DNA of 51,904 nucleotides from SIG447 sp045577075 (GTDB lineage Bacteria; Bacillota; Clostridia; UMGS1883; UMGS1540). Shown piece after piece: positions 1 through 7,772 of this stretch (positions are counted from its first letter, which is position 1; each line of letters opens with the position of its first letter). A program made the position numbers and the translations under genes. Under the pieces are notes generated by a model. That model searched no databases and was not told the origin of the DNA. It saw only the letters and a list, made by a program, of their open reading frames with translations. The stretch is taken from positions 1-51,904 of the forward strand of contig JAZNHR010000018.1 in the NCBI GenBank assembly GCA_045577075.1. Reading direction: 5' to 3'.

Positions 1-34
1 TTTTCCTGTATCTGTTTTTTCGGTAAATTCGCAT
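1..34 (-). CDS. 5' end of an unidentified gene (runs off the window)
   Basis: On the minus strand an ATG at 34-32 follows a strong ribosome binding site (GGGAGGTGA, 7 bases upstream) and an open frame begins MRIYRKNRYRK before the window ends. Only eleven basic codons are visible, so the product cannot be named. The gene lies downstream of trkH on the same strand, behind a probable terminator. Confidence 0.4.
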   Translation of the reverse strand, partial: MRIYRKNRYRK

Positions 35-87
35 AAATCACCTCCCGAAACAAGTATATGCACGTTCGGAAGGTTTTGTGCGGAAAC

Positions 88-110
88 AAAAAGAAGGAGA
101 CAACGTCTCC
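88..110 (-). terminator. Intrinsic terminator after trkH
   Basis: On the minus strand, just after the trkH stop, GGAGAC-GTT-GTCTCC forms a perfect 6-bp stem (96-110) followed by TTCTTTTTG. This is a short rho-independent terminator, and it separates trkH from the next minus-strand gene, which starts at 34. Confidence 0.6.
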
Positions 111-119
111 GGCAAGTTA

Positions 120-1559
120 TTATTTTTTCCATGTACTCGGCGAAAACAAAATGAGCATTGGGAAGATTTCAAGACGTCCCACAAGCATATCAAAGGTAAG
201 GACAAGGGTTGAAAGTGCGGAATAACCGCCAAAATTTTGGGCAGGGCCCACGCCGCCAAGCCCGGGGCCGATATTGTTCATCGTCGCCGTAACGGCTGTG
301 AAATTCGTCGTAAAATTAAAATTATCAAGGCTAATAAGAAGCACGGAAAGCGCAAAAATCACAAGATACGACGCCATGAAAACGTTGACAGCCCGTACCG
401 TTTCATGTGCCACCTCTCGCCCGCTAAGCGTAATTTTAATTGTGTTTCGCGGATGAACGGCAATACGAATCTGTTTTATGATGCTTTTCAGTAAAATCAG
501 TATTCTGGACACTTTGATACCGCCGCCGGTACTGCCGGCGCAGGCACCCACGAACATGAGAAGAACGAGAATAGATTTGGAAAATTCGGGCCACAGGTCA
601 AAGTCCGTTGTAGAAAAACCCGTTGTGGTCATAATGGATGCCACTTGAAACGCACTGTGCCTAAGGGTTTCCCCAAAACCTGCAAAAAGTCCACGACAAT
701 TGATTGTAATCAGCAAAATAGATGCAAATACAAAACCGAGGTATCCCCGAAGTTCTGCCGACTTCCATACCGGCTTTACTTTTCGGAGAAGCAGCAAATG
801 ATACAAGGCGAAATCCACGCCGAATATCAGCATGAAAATGGTTATAACCACCTGACAGTAGGGCGAATAATCGGCAATACTGCTGTTTCGAACGCCAAAG
901 CCGCCGGTTCCGGCAGTTCCGAATGTTACCGTCAGTGAATCGAAAAGGGACATACCGCCGAAAAGTAAAAGCACGATTTGGCATATGGTCAGCATAATAT
1001 AAATCGTATATAGAATTTTTGCCGTAGCCTGTACCTTCGGCACAAGCTTACTGACTGCCGGACCCGGGCTTTCCGCTTTAATCAGGTGCATGGTGCTTCC
1101 GCCCGAAAGCGGTAAAATGGCAACCAAAAACACAAGCACACCCATACCGCCAATCCAATGGGTAAAGCTGCGCCAGAAAAGCAAGCTTTTCGGGAGTGCT
1201 TCCACGTCCGATAAGATACTTGCTCCCGTTGTGGTAAAGCCGGATACCGTTTCAAAAAGTGCATCCACAAAATTTGGAATATACCCTGAAATCAGAAAAG
1301 GTAACGCCCCGAAAATACTCATGCAAATCCAGCTTAAGGCAACAATGACAAACCCTTCTTTGGCATACATAGAGCGATGCTGCGGTTTTTTAAAGGACAA
1401 GCAAAGTCCTGCCAAAAAGGTGATGCCAATGCAAAGGGCAAAAACGGAAAGCATCTTCTGTTCCCCAAAGCATATGCCGCAAATGACGGGCAAAAGCATA
1501 CTGACCGCTTCAATTTTAAGCACCCATCCAAGAGTGTAGGCAATCATTTTAAAGTTCAT
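120..1559 (-). CDS. trkH: Trk potassium uptake protein, membrane subunit TrkH
   Basis: Polytopic membrane protein of 479 residues, normal for TrkH/KtrB, which carries K+ across the cytoplasmic membrane. The four pore loops of the superfamily are visible: TTTGAS near residue 109, a TAGTGGFG loop near 217, MTTTGFSTTDF near 310 and NNIGPGLGG near 430, each with the selectivity-filter glycine. The start is the ATG at 1559, with GGAAG about 11 bases upstream. It lies 18 bases after trkA, so the two are almost certainly one operon in which TrkA gates TrkH. Family assignment is firm; ion preference (K+ versus Na+/K+) is inferred from the family. Confidence 0.93.
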   Translation of the reverse strand: MNFKMIAYTLGWVLKIEAVSMLLPVICGICFGEQKMLSVFALCIGITFLAGLCLSFKKPQHRSMYAKEGFVIVALSWICMSIFGALPFLISGYIPNFVDALFETVSGFTTTGASILSDVEALPKSLLFWRSFTHWIGGMGVLVFLVAILPLSGGSTMHLIKAESPGPAVSKLVPKVQATAKILYTIYIMLTICQIVLLLFGGMSLFDSLTVTFGTAGTGGFGVRNSSIADYSPYCQVVITIFMLIFGVDFALYHLLLLRKVKPVWKSAELRGYLGFVFASILLITINCRGLFAGFGETLRHSAFQVASIMTTTGFSTTDFDLWPEFSKSILVLLMFVGACAGSTGGGIKVSRILILLKSIIKQIRIAVHPRNTIKITLSGREVAHETVRAVNVFMASYLVIFALSVLLISLDNFNFTTNFTAVTATMNNIGPGLGGVGPAQNFGGYSALSTLVLTFDMLVGRLEIFPMLILFSPSTWKK

Positions 1560-1577
1560 GGAATTCGTTCTTCCTTT

Positions 1578-2936
1578 TTATCGCAAAATGTCACTAATAT
1601 CCTGAAAGCCTGCTTTCAGCGTAACCACAATGACCGTATCACCGGGCAAAATAGTATCTTTACCGCGCGGGAGCATAACCTTATTCCCTCGGTTTATACA
1701 GGCAATCAGAATATTATCCTTAAGCTTTAGCTTATCAAGAGTTGTATGGGTAATCGGTGAATTTTCCCCGATATGGAACTCCAGTGCCTCCGCCTTGCCA
1801 TCCAGAATAAAATGCATGGTTTCAATGTTACTGCCGAGAGAGTTTTTCTTTGCGCGTACAAAGCGGACAATGTATTCCGCCGTGATATTTTTCGGGTACA
1901 CCGTTGTGCCGATATCGAGGCGGGAAATGACATCATCATACGCAATACGGTTAATTTTCGTTACAATCTTACCGTTTGTCTTGCTCTGGGCGTACAGGGA
2001 TAAAAGAATGTTTTCTTCATCTATATTCATAAGGGAAACGAGCGATTCTGCCGTTTCCAGCCCCTCCTCCAAGAGAAGGCGGTTGTCCGTGCCGTCACCG
2101 CAAACGATGGTAGCCTTAGGCAGTGCCTGACAAAGTGCATCACAGCGCGCAGGGCTTTTTTCAATCAGCTTGACATGAATCCCGGTTTCCAGAAGCTGCT
2201 GTGCCAAATAGTACGCCATGTTGCCACCACCGACAATCATGGTGTCCTTTACACGGTTGGTTTTTATGCCGATTTTCTTAAAAAAGCGGGCAACATTTTG
2301 AATGGATGCGACAATACTGACAAGGTCACCGCTTTTGAGAACAAAGTTACCGCCGGGAATAAAAGCGTCGCTTCCCCGTTCTACACCACAAACTAAAACG
2401 TCACATTCCAGTTTCGAGACGATGCTTGAAACACTCATGTTGTCAAGAATAGAATCTTCCGGGATTTTAAACTGCAGAATTTCTATGCGTCCTTTTGCAA
2501 ACGTGTCAATTTTAATGGCAGACGGAAAACGGAGTACGCGGGCAATTTCACTTGCCGCCGCACGCTCCGGATTTATAATCATGGCAATGCCCAAATCGTC
2601 TTTCAAAAGATGAATCGCTTTATTATATTCAGGTTCGCGAACGCGTGCAATCGTGCGGCAATCCCCAAGCTTTTTGGCCATTAGTGCTGTCAGCAGATTT
2701 TGCTCGTCCGTACCCGTAACGGCAATTAAAATATCTGCACCCTCCACACCTGCTTCCAAAAGGGTATCCATACTAAGGCCATTGCCTATAACGCCCATGA
2801 CATCGTACTGGTTTGTAATATCCTGTACTACAGCCTGGTCTGCATCGACAACCGTTATATTATGCTCCTGTTCTGCGGAAAGCTTTTCAACAAGCTTCTC
2901 GCCTACTTTTCCGCAGCCCACAATAATAATTTGCAT
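1578..2936 (-). CDS. trkA: Trk potassium uptake protein, regulatory subunit TrkA
   Basis: Cytosolic nucleotide-binding regulator of TrkH, 452 residues, matching the double-length TrkA layout: RCK/TrkA_N, TrkA_C, RCK/TrkA_N, TrkA_C. The first Rossmann motif is IIVGCGKVGEKL at residues 3-14; the second, MIVGGGNMAYYLAQQL, lies near residue 232. NAD(H) or ATP binding to these sites controls channel opening in the family. The ATG at 2936 has AAAGGAG 6 bases upstream, and a promoter (TTGTAT-N17-TACGAT) lies at 2971-2999. It is the first gene of a trkA-trkH operon. The second Rossmann motif departs slightly from GxGxxG, as is common in TrkA. Confidence 0.93.
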   Translation of the reverse strand: MQIIIVGCGKVGEKLVEKLSAEQEHNITVVDADQAVVQDITNQYDVMGVIGNGLSMDTLLEAGVEGADILIAVTGTDEQNLLTALMAKKLGDCRTIARVREPEYNKAIHLLKDDLGIAMIINPERAAASEIARVLRFPSAIKIDTFAKGRIEILQFKIPEDSILDNMSVSSIVSKLECDVLVCGVERGSDAFIPGGNFVLKSGDLVSIVASIQNVARFFKKIGIKTNRVKDTMIVGGGNMAYYLAQQLLETGIHVKLIEKSPARCDALCQALPKATIVCGDGTDNRLLLEEGLETAESLVSLMNIDEENILLSLYAQSKTNGKIVTKINRIAYDDVISRLDIGTTVYPKNITAEYIVRFVRAKKNSLGSNIETMHFILDGKAEALEFHIGENSPITHTTLDKLKLKDNILIACINRGNKVMLPRGKDTILPGDTVIVVTLKAGFQDISDILR

Positions 2937-2970
2937 GTGTTTCTCCTTTATATTTTGGATAATCAGCTAC

Positions 2971-2999
2971 ATCGTACCACAATTATCATCAAAATACAA
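2971..2999 (-). promoter_or_regulatory. Promoter of trkA-trkH
   Basis: On the minus strand TTGTAT (2999-2994), a 17-base spacer and TACGAT (2976-2971) lie about 35 bases before the trkA start. Spacing is ideal for a sigma-A promoter; both hexamers are near consensus. Confidence 0.5.
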
Positions 3000-3028
3000 T
3001 ATGATTTTAAAAATTTTACCAAATCTTA

Positions 3029-3058
3029 TTGCATAAAAACTGTTTTTCATGCTATAAT
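3029..3058 (+). promoter_or_regulatory. Promoter of the YtqB-like methyltransferase gene
   Basis: TTGCAT at 3029-3034, an 18-base spacer and a perfect TATAAT at 3053-3058, about 40 bases before the ATG at 3098. It diverges from the trkA promoter, and the two start regions are about 30 bases apart. Confidence 0.5.
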
Positions 3059-3097
3059 GGCGAAAAGACACCGGAATTTTTTTTGGGGGGGCATTGT

Positions 3098-3664
3098 ATG
3101 CATTATTTTGATAAAAACGCTTTAAAGCTTTCCCGCCTACATATGGAGGCGCATGTAAAAATGGGCAGCACTGTTGTAGACGCCACAGCCGGAAGAGGAC
3201 GGGACACGCTCCTTTTGTCAACCCTTGTGGGCGAAAACGGGAGGGTGTTCTCCTTTGATATTCAGGAGGAGGCTATCGCATCTACGCGCGCCCTTCTTTG
3301 CGAACACGGGCAGGAAAACGTAACGCTGATTTTAGACAGCCATGACAAAATGCAAAGCTATGTAAACGAAGCAGATGCCGTTGTTTTCAATTTCGGCTTT
3401 CTCCCCGGCGGCGACCACACGATTTTTTCTCACGCGCCTACGAGCTGCCGCGCCATTGACGCCGCCCTATCCATCTTAAAACCGGACGGATTTGTATCCC
3501 TTTGCATCTATTACGGCGGCGATACCGGATTTGAAGAACGGGACGGCATTTTGGCATATCTTGCGCGTTTAGACCCTAAACAATATACCGTCATGCTCCA
3601 GTCCTTCCATAACCGCAAAAACTGTCCCCCACTCTTTGCCATTATTGAGAAAAACAGAATGTAA
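3098..3664 (+). CDS. YtqB-like class I SAM-dependent methyltransferase (putative rRNA methylase)
   Basis: A 188-residue Rossmann-fold methyltransferase. SAM motif I is VVDATAGRGRDT near residues 26-37, and FNFGFLPGGDH near residue 96 matches the FNLGYLPGGD signature of the small putative rRNA methylase family (PF06962, B. subtilis YtqB). An open frame extends upstream to 3029, but the ATG at 3098 begins the conserved N-terminus (MHYFDKNALKLS) and follows a G-rich ribosome binding site. It is a single gene between the divergent trk operon and the convergent ABC/TetR block. The substrate is not established for the family, so only the fold is certain. Confidence 0.85.
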   Translation: MHYFDKNALKLSRLHMEAHVKMGSTVVDATAGRGRDTLLLSTLVGENGRVFSFDIQEEAIASTRALLCEHGQENVTLILDSHDKMQSYVNEADAVVFNFGFLPGGDHTIFSHAPTSCRAIDAALSILKPDGFVSLCIYYGGDTGFEERDGILAYLARLDPKQYTVMLQSFHNRKNCPPLFAIIEKNRM

Positions 3665-3799
3665 CAGATGGGGATGTAAAAAAGTCCAGGCCGTAAAAAG
3701 GCTGCATATTCTACTGACAAGAAATAATAAAATGCAATTTCTTCCCAAAAAAATATGCAACCACGCAGGCACCTCTTAAAAATCATTTTACTCGCTGTA
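3665..3799. other. Gap between convergent genes, no gene seen
   Basis: AT-rich stretch between the convergent stops of the methyltransferase and ICMT-like genes. Short open frames cross it on the minus strand but lack a ribosome binding site or recognisable protein. No clear intrinsic terminator was found. Confidence 0.4.
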
Positions 3800-4465
3800 T
3801 CACCAAACAAAGGGAATTACTTTGTATTTTACTCGATTTTTATACGCTGTATATCCACTAAGCTCTTTTTCCAGTAGCTTTTCTTCATTCTCAATTCTAG
3901 CTGCAATCACTGCAATATACGGCATAAAACAAAGAAGGGACCACCAAGAACCAAGAACTATGGGAATAGCAAGAAAAAGCCACAGCGTCACCGCATACAT
4001 TGGATGGCGGACAATCCCGTAAAGTCCTGTATCGACAACCTTTTGATTTTTTTGCACTGTAACCGTTCTGGAAAGATACATGTTTTCTCTCATAACCTCG
4101 GCATATAGTCCATAAGCAAACAGCAATATGACTGCGGCAACGATGACTACCGACATCGGCACACGCGACCACCCAAAGCGGAAATCAAGACCTGCAACGA
4201 TAAAACCTGCAATGAACAATAGTGCCGAAATGGAAACGACAACTTTTTGCGTTGTTTCAGTCTCTTTTGCATCCAGTCGCTTTTCCAGTAAAACGGGAGA
4301 TTTTATAAACAGGACAAGTCCAAGGATAAACATAGGGATAAATAGTAAGCCAATAAACAACCAGCCGTTCCAATAGCGTAAAGTACCTGCAGAAAGAAAT
4401 AATACTGCTCCAACAAACACAAGGCCTATGACAAATTTTATAAGTGCATGCAGTAAAAGTTTCAT
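3800..4465 (-). CDS. ICMT/PEMT-family integral membrane methyltransferase
   Basis: Integral membrane protein of 221 residues with about five hydrophobic segments. The C-terminal half carries the isoprenylcysteine carboxyl methyltransferase/phospholipid methyltransferase pattern: GLYGIVRHPMYA, with the Arg-His-Pro that binds S-adenosylmethionine, then an E-x2-LL element in ENEEKLLEKEL. The frame opens earlier at a TTG, but the ATG at 4465 has GGAGG 7 bases upstream and is the better start. It is the last gene of a TetR-ABC ATPase-permease-methyltransferase run, 24 bases after the permease. The substrate is unknown; in bacteria such proteins methylate small molecules, lipids or thiols, so a link to the exported compound is possible but unproven. 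Confidence 0.78.
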   Translation of the reverse strand: MKLLLHALIKFVIGLVFVGAVLFLSAGTLRYWNGWLFIGLLFIPMFILGLVLFIKSPVLLEKRLDAKETETTQKVVVSISALLFIAGFIVAGLDFRFGWSRVPMSVVIVAAVILLFAYGLYAEVMRENMYLSRTVTVQKNQKVVDTGLYGIVRHPMYAVTLWLFLAIPIVLGSWWSLLCFMPYIAVIAARIENEEKLLEKELSGYTAYKNRVKYKVIPFVW

Positions 4466-4489
4466 GTTACGAACCTCCAAGTCAAGCCG

Positions 4490-5221
4490 TTATTGCCTCT
4501 TCATTTGTCGCAGAAATAACCATACCGCTACCAAGAGAGTAATGACTGCATATCCCAGCACCCACCATATGTGTGGGAAAATAGCAGAAAAATCGCCTGC
4601 CAGTACCGCCCGTTCCATATTTACAGCGTGAACAAACGGAAGTGCATAGGAAATCTTCTTAAAAGTACCGCCCACGAGGTCAAGGTCAAACCATACGCCG
4701 GACAACCACGCGGAAAGGTTTGTAAGCAGGGCACCACAGATGCCGCCGACTTGCTTATCGGTAAACACGCTTCCGCAAAGCAGACCTAAAGCAATGTAGA
4801 GAATGGAAACAGGAATGATACATACAATGGCATAAAAAATGCCAACTGTAATCTCTAAACCGAGCATAATCGCAGCAATGTAGCAAATGACGCATTGCGC
4901 GGCAGCAATCGGTATAATCGGCAGCGTGTAACCCAGTATAAAATCCATTGGCGTTAGTGGCGTAGTATATAAACGCTGTAATAGCAAACTGCCTCTGTCT
5001 TTCGCAATAATGGTTGCAGAAAATAACGTCATAAACGCCAAACCGAAAACCGTAATACCCGGCGTTAAATGCTGTATTTCAAAAAGGCGTACCGGTATAT
5101 TGGCTTGAATTGCACATAGCAAAAGAAGCAGCACAAGGGGAAAACCCAGCCCAAAGAACAGATTCAACGGATCCCGTAATATTTCTTTTGTATTCCTATT
5201 CGCAAACGTCAACATTTTCAT
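4490..5221 (-). CDS. ABC-2 type exporter permease
   Basis: Membrane subunit of an ABC exporter, 243 residues, six predicted transmembrane segments, typical ABC-2 length. After a short cytosolic N-terminus (MKMLTFANRNTKEILRDP), the helices are separated by the conserved loop AKDRGSLLLQRLYTTPLTP between helices 2 and 3, a hallmark of ABC-2 permeases of the daunorubicin/YadH type. The start overlaps the stop of the ATPase gene by 4 bases (ATGA), showing translational coupling. The transported substrate is unknown; drug, lantibiotic or lipid efflux are all known for this class. Confidence 0.87.
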   Translation of the reverse strand: MKMLTFANRNTKEILRDPLNLFFGLGFPLVLLLLLCAIQANIPVRLFEIQHLTPGITVFGLAFMTLFSATIIAKDRGSLLLQRLYTTPLTPMDFILGYTLPIIPIAAAQCVICYIAAIMLGLEITVGIFYAIVCIIPVSILYIALGLLCGSVFTDKQVGGICGALLTNLSAWLSGVWFDLDLVGGTFKKISYALPFVHAVNMERAVLAGDFSAIFPHIWWVLGYAVITLLVAVWLFLRQMKRQ

Positions 5222-5946
5222 TTTGCCACCCCCTTAACAACACGAATAAAAGCTTTCTCAAAACTGTCCGTTCCTGCTGTTTCCTTAATCTTATCCGCAG
5301 TATCACAGATAAGAAGCTTGCCGTCTTTCATAATAGCGATACGGTCAGATAAAGCCTCGGCTTCCTCCATATAATGTGTTGTTAGAATGATGGTAACCTT
5401 GCCTTTGAGAGATCGAATTACATCCCACAAGTCACTTCGCGCAAGCACATCAAGTCCAAGCGTAGGCTCATCAAGGAAAAGGATCTCCGGCTCGCTGATA
5501 AGAGCCATGGCAATGCTTAATCTGCGTTGCCAGCCGCCAGAAAGTTTACCTGCTTTTTTCTTCATTACGCTTTCAAGACCGAACAGTTCTGTAAGTTCCG
5601 TAATCCTTGCATTTCTCTTATCCTTTGTAAAGCCATGCACGCCGCACATAAGTGCAAGATTTTCACGGACAGAAAGACCGGGTGCCACCGCTGTCTCCTG
5701 CGGTGAAACAGATATCATGGCTTTTACCGCCGCCGAATCTTTGCAAATGCTTTTATTGTTCAAAAAAGCATCTCCGCTTGTGGGCTGTGTCAGGCAGGAC
5801 AGCATTTTAATCGTGGTTGTTTTTCCTGCACCGTTTATGCCGAGAAGAGAGAACAATTCGCCCTTGTGAACAGAAAGACTAAGGGTATCTACCGCAACCA
5901 CATCTTTATATTTTTTAGTTAAATTTTTAATCCTGATAGCATCCAT
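5218..5946 (-). CDS. ABC exporter ATP-binding subunit
   Basis: Cytosolic ATPase of 242 residues that would power the neighbouring ABC-2 permease. Walker A GINGAGKTTT is near residue 36, the ABC signature reads LSGGWQRRLS near residue 139, and Walker B ILFLDEPTLGLD is followed by the switch histidine (TTHYMEEAEAL). The last four bases overlap the permease start. It begins 6 bases after the TetR stop, so all four genes are probably transcribed from the operator-bearing promoter at 6527-6584. The order resembles drug-responsive exporters in which TetR is released by the substrate; that role is inferred. Confidence 0.9.
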   Translation of the reverse strand: MDAIRIKNLTKKYKDVVAVDTLSLSVHKGELFSLLGINGAGKTTTIKMLSCLTQPTSGDAFLNNKSICKDSAAVKAMISVSPQETAVAPGLSVRENLALMCGVHGFTKDKRNARITELTELFGLESVMKKKAGKLSGGWQRRLSIAMALISEPEILFLDEPTLGLDVLARSDLWDVIRSLKGKVTIILTTHYMEEAEALSDRIAIMKDGKLLICDTADKIKETAGTDSFEKAFIRVVKGVAK

Positions 5947-5952
5947 ACCTGA

Positions 5953-6513
5953 TTACTCCATTCCATATTGTTTGCGCATCCCTTGATATGCGTCAGTAAG
6001 CATACGGCTTATAAGCTCCCATTCAAAATTCACAAAGCCCGTTGCAACCATAGTAGCAATCCCATGCACGTAGGCCCACATTTCAAGATGAAACAGCTTC
6101 GCAGCTTCTCTGCTAAGCCCTGTATTTCTTTGCACAACAGATTCCATTTTATCCCCGAGTTCGCTTGACTCAGGAATGATCTCGTTTGTACGGTCACGCA
6201 TATAAAGAAGCTTAAAAAGCTCCTTTTCCTCCTTTGCAAAGCGAATATACGCCATACCGCTTGCCTTATAGGCAGGGAACTCTCCCCTTTCTACTTCCCG
6301 CCGTATATATTCTTGGCATAGTACATCCGCTTTTTCCACAACGGCACGACGAAGCCCATCCATTGTTGCAAAATTTGAGAAAATCGGCTGGGTGGAGCAT
6401 TGCAATATAGCCGCAATGTTTCTTGCATTGACCGCCTGTGCGCCATTCTTCCGCACAATTTCAACAGCGGTATTGATAATTTCATCTTCCGTTATTTTTA
6501 CTTTAGGCGGCAT
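5953..6513 (-). CDS. TetR-family repressor of the adjacent ABC exporter operon
   Basis: A 186-residue TetR-type regulator. The N-terminal helix-turn-helix reads EDEIINTAVEIVRKNGAQAV, then NARNIAAILQCSTQPIFSNF (about residues 8-50); the C-terminal ligand domain is less conserved and resembles the WHG type. The ATG at 6513 follows AAAGGAGG. It is first in its operon, with a perfect 8+8 inverted repeat (6527-6546) between its promoter and its ribosome binding site, the expected position for autorepression. Ligand unknown. Confidence 0.87.
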   Translation of the reverse strand: MPPKVKITEDEIINTAVEIVRKNGAQAVNARNIAAILQCSTQPIFSNFATMDGLRRAVVEKADVLCQEYIRREVERGEFPAYKASGMAYIRFAKEEKELFKLLYMRDRTNEIIPESSELGDKMESVVQRNTGLSREAAKLFHLEMWAYVHGIATMVATGFVNFEWELISRMLTDAYQGMRKQYGME

Positions 6514-6526
6514 ATTTTTCCTCCTT

Positions 6527-6546
6527 TATATAACACCAGTTATATA
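6527..6546 (-). promoter_or_regulatory. Inverted-repeat operator, probably for the TetR regulator
   Basis: TATATAAC-ACCA-GTTATATA is a perfect inverted repeat with 8-base arms. It lies between the -10 element and the TetR start codon, next to the ribosome binding site. A bound dimer would block transcription of the regulator, exporter and methyltransferase together. Confidence 0.6.
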
Positions 6547-6555
6547 TCTTATGTT

Positions 6556-6584
6556 ATTTTATCATGAAATTCATACAAAATCAA
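6556..6584 (-). promoter_or_regulatory. Promoter of the TetR-ABC-ICMT operon
   Basis: On the minus strand TTGATT (6584-6579), a 17-base spacer and TAAAAT (6561-6556), about 45 bases before the TetR ATG. The operator repeat lies immediately downstream, over the expected transcription start. Confidence 0.5.
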
Positions 6585-6593
6585 TGGTTTTCG

Positions 6594-6630
6594 CAAAAAT
6601 AATGGCAAAGAGAAGTGAATCTCCTTGCCA
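6594..6630 (-). terminator. Intrinsic terminator after the PAP2 remnant
   Basis: On the minus strand a 10-pair stem (TGGCAAGGAGA paired with TCTCTTTGCCA, one mismatch, 6603-6630) is followed by TTATTTTTG. It lies 26 bases after the stop of the PAP2 fragment and before the TetR promoter. Confidence 0.55.
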
Positions 6631-6655
6631 AAATCAAATTCCTGTTTGCCAAGCA

Positions 6656-6934
6656 TTACTTTAATCCACGGCTGCTAATGAAAGCATACATCGTTACAAG
6701 CCCTGCACTCACCAAAACACCGCCAATAATATCGGTAAGCCAATGTACACCCGAAAGAAGTCTGCCCATTACCATAAAAATCATAAAAGTAGAAAGCAAG
6801 CATGCTACAGTTTTTCTAAGCCATTTGTTCTTTATGCGAATGTTAAACTGCAGTATGGCAGGCAACATAACACACAGTACAAGCATGGTTGTGGAAGATG
6901 GATACGCTCTCTTTCTGGCATTTACTGTCTGCAA
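6656..6934 (-). pseudogene. Truncated PAP2-family phosphatase (C-terminal half)
   Basis: About 92 residues matching the C-terminal part of a membrane PAP2 phosphatase. YPSSTTMLVLCVM matches the family's second motif (PSGHT-like, with Ser-Thr-Thr in place of Gly-His), and SGVHWLTDIIGG matches the third (SRxxxxxHxxxD), with the catalytic His and the Asp. Motif 1 (KxxxxxxRP) and the first membrane helices are absent. The fragment starts directly after the stop of the zinc-ribbon regulator gene, with a possible TTG but no ribosome binding site. This looks like a gene whose front was lost in a rearrangement. Confidence 0.62.
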
Positions 6935-6941
6935 TAGAACT

Positions 6942-7706
6942 CTATCTCTTTTTATACATAATCAATTCGGGATTTTCGCCATTTTCTTCATACGTGCACA
7001 CAAGAATAAAATCCATATTACAGGCAACGCCAAAGCACCTGTCACCTCCAAATTCACATTCCAATTGATTTCCCAAATAGGTCGCTCCATCATCTAAAAA
7101 CTTTACCCTTTTTCCGTTTGGAAGTCTATATTCAAAATTGATATATCCACCAACTAAGGCATTAAGCTTTTTCAGTTTTGGCATGCCTTCAATGTTTAGT
7201 GCATTGATTTCCGCAATCAAAAGTTTTTTGCATTCCTCAAAAGCTCCATTACCGCCAAGTTCTTTGTACCGCTTCCAATAATCAAGCTTTGGCAGCGTTT
7301 CTTGCAAATATGAACGCACCACTTCCTCCGGATGTTCTTCGTTAGTCATATGTTTTACACAAACATCAATCAAATCATCCATATCGTGGTACAGATATTC
7401 TCCATCTGCGTAGCACCATTTACAGTATTCTTCATTAAAGAAACCATCTGTTTCCTTACTAATGTTAGAATCTTCTAAAGGCATACCGCAACATTGACAC
7501 ACAAGTTCTCTCGGAGAACCGAGAAGTGTATTGATAGATACATCAAACAGTTTTGAGAGCAATTTGAGTGTTTCAGTGTTTGGCACCGTCTCTCCGGTTT
7601 CCCAACGGGAAACTGCCTGTCTGGTTACGAATATCTTTTCTGCAAGCGCTTCCTGGGAAAGACCTCTCTTAGTTCTAAGTTCCACTATAATATCTTTTGT
7701 TTTCAT
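6942..7706 (-). CDS. XRE-family regulator fused to a putative zinc-ribbon domain
   Basis: A 254-residue protein. Residues 5-60 are a classic Cro/CI helix-turn-helix (LRTKRGLSQEALAEKIFVTR, then QAVSRWETGETVP). Next comes a cysteine cluster (Cys70, Cys72 and Cys73, then Cys95 and Cys98 in EYCKWCYADG), matching the 'putative zinc ribbon' domain PF12674, whose helical tail (MTNEEHPEEVVRSYLQETLP) follows. The last 75 residues form a beta-rich region I do not recognise. The ATG at 7706 has AGGTGAT upstream. The promoter overlaps a near-perfect inverted repeat (7721-7742), so autoregulation is likely. The sensed signal is unknown; zinc, redox state or a ligand of the C-terminal region are possibilities. 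Confidence 0.82.
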   Translation of the reverse strand: MKTKDIIVELRTKRGLSQEALAEKIFVTRQAVSRWETGETVPNTETLKLLSKLFDVSINTLLGSPRELVCQCCGMPLEDSNISKETDGFFNEEYCKWCYADGEYLYHDMDDLIDVCVKHMTNEEHPEEVVRSYLQETLPKLDYWKRYKELGGNGAFEECKKLLIAEINALNIEGMPKLKKLNALVGGYINFEYRLPNGKRVKFLDDGATYLGNQLECEFGGDRCFGVACNMDFILVCTYEENGENPELIMYKKR

Positions 7707-7720
7707 AAAACTATCACCTC

Positions 7721-7742
7721 GTACACATTATACAATGCGTAC
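7721..7742 (-). promoter_or_regulatory. Inverted-repeat operator over the -10 box of the zinc-ribbon regulator
   Basis: Arms GTACACATT and AATGCGTAC (one mismatch in nine) flank ATAC and cover the -10 hexamer. A regulator bound here would block RNA polymerase directly. The adjacent XRE protein is the obvious candidate. Confidence 0.5.
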
Positions 7743-7755
7743 TTAAAGTAAACAA
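7727..7755 (-). promoter_or_regulatory. Promoter of the zinc-ribbon regulator gene
   Basis: On the minus strand TTGTTT (7755-7750), a 17-base spacer and perfect TATAAT (7732-7727), 21 bases before the ATG. Confidence 0.6.
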
Positions 7756-7771
7756 GCAACTCTCTGTTGCT
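7755..7771 (-). terminator. Small hairpin after the membrane-protein gene
   Basis: AGCAAC-TCTCT-GTTGCT is a perfect 6-bp stem starting 1 base past the stop codon. On the minus strand it is followed by TGTTTACTTT, a weak U-tract, so termination is plausible but leaky. Confidence 0.35.
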
Positions 7772-7772
7772 G

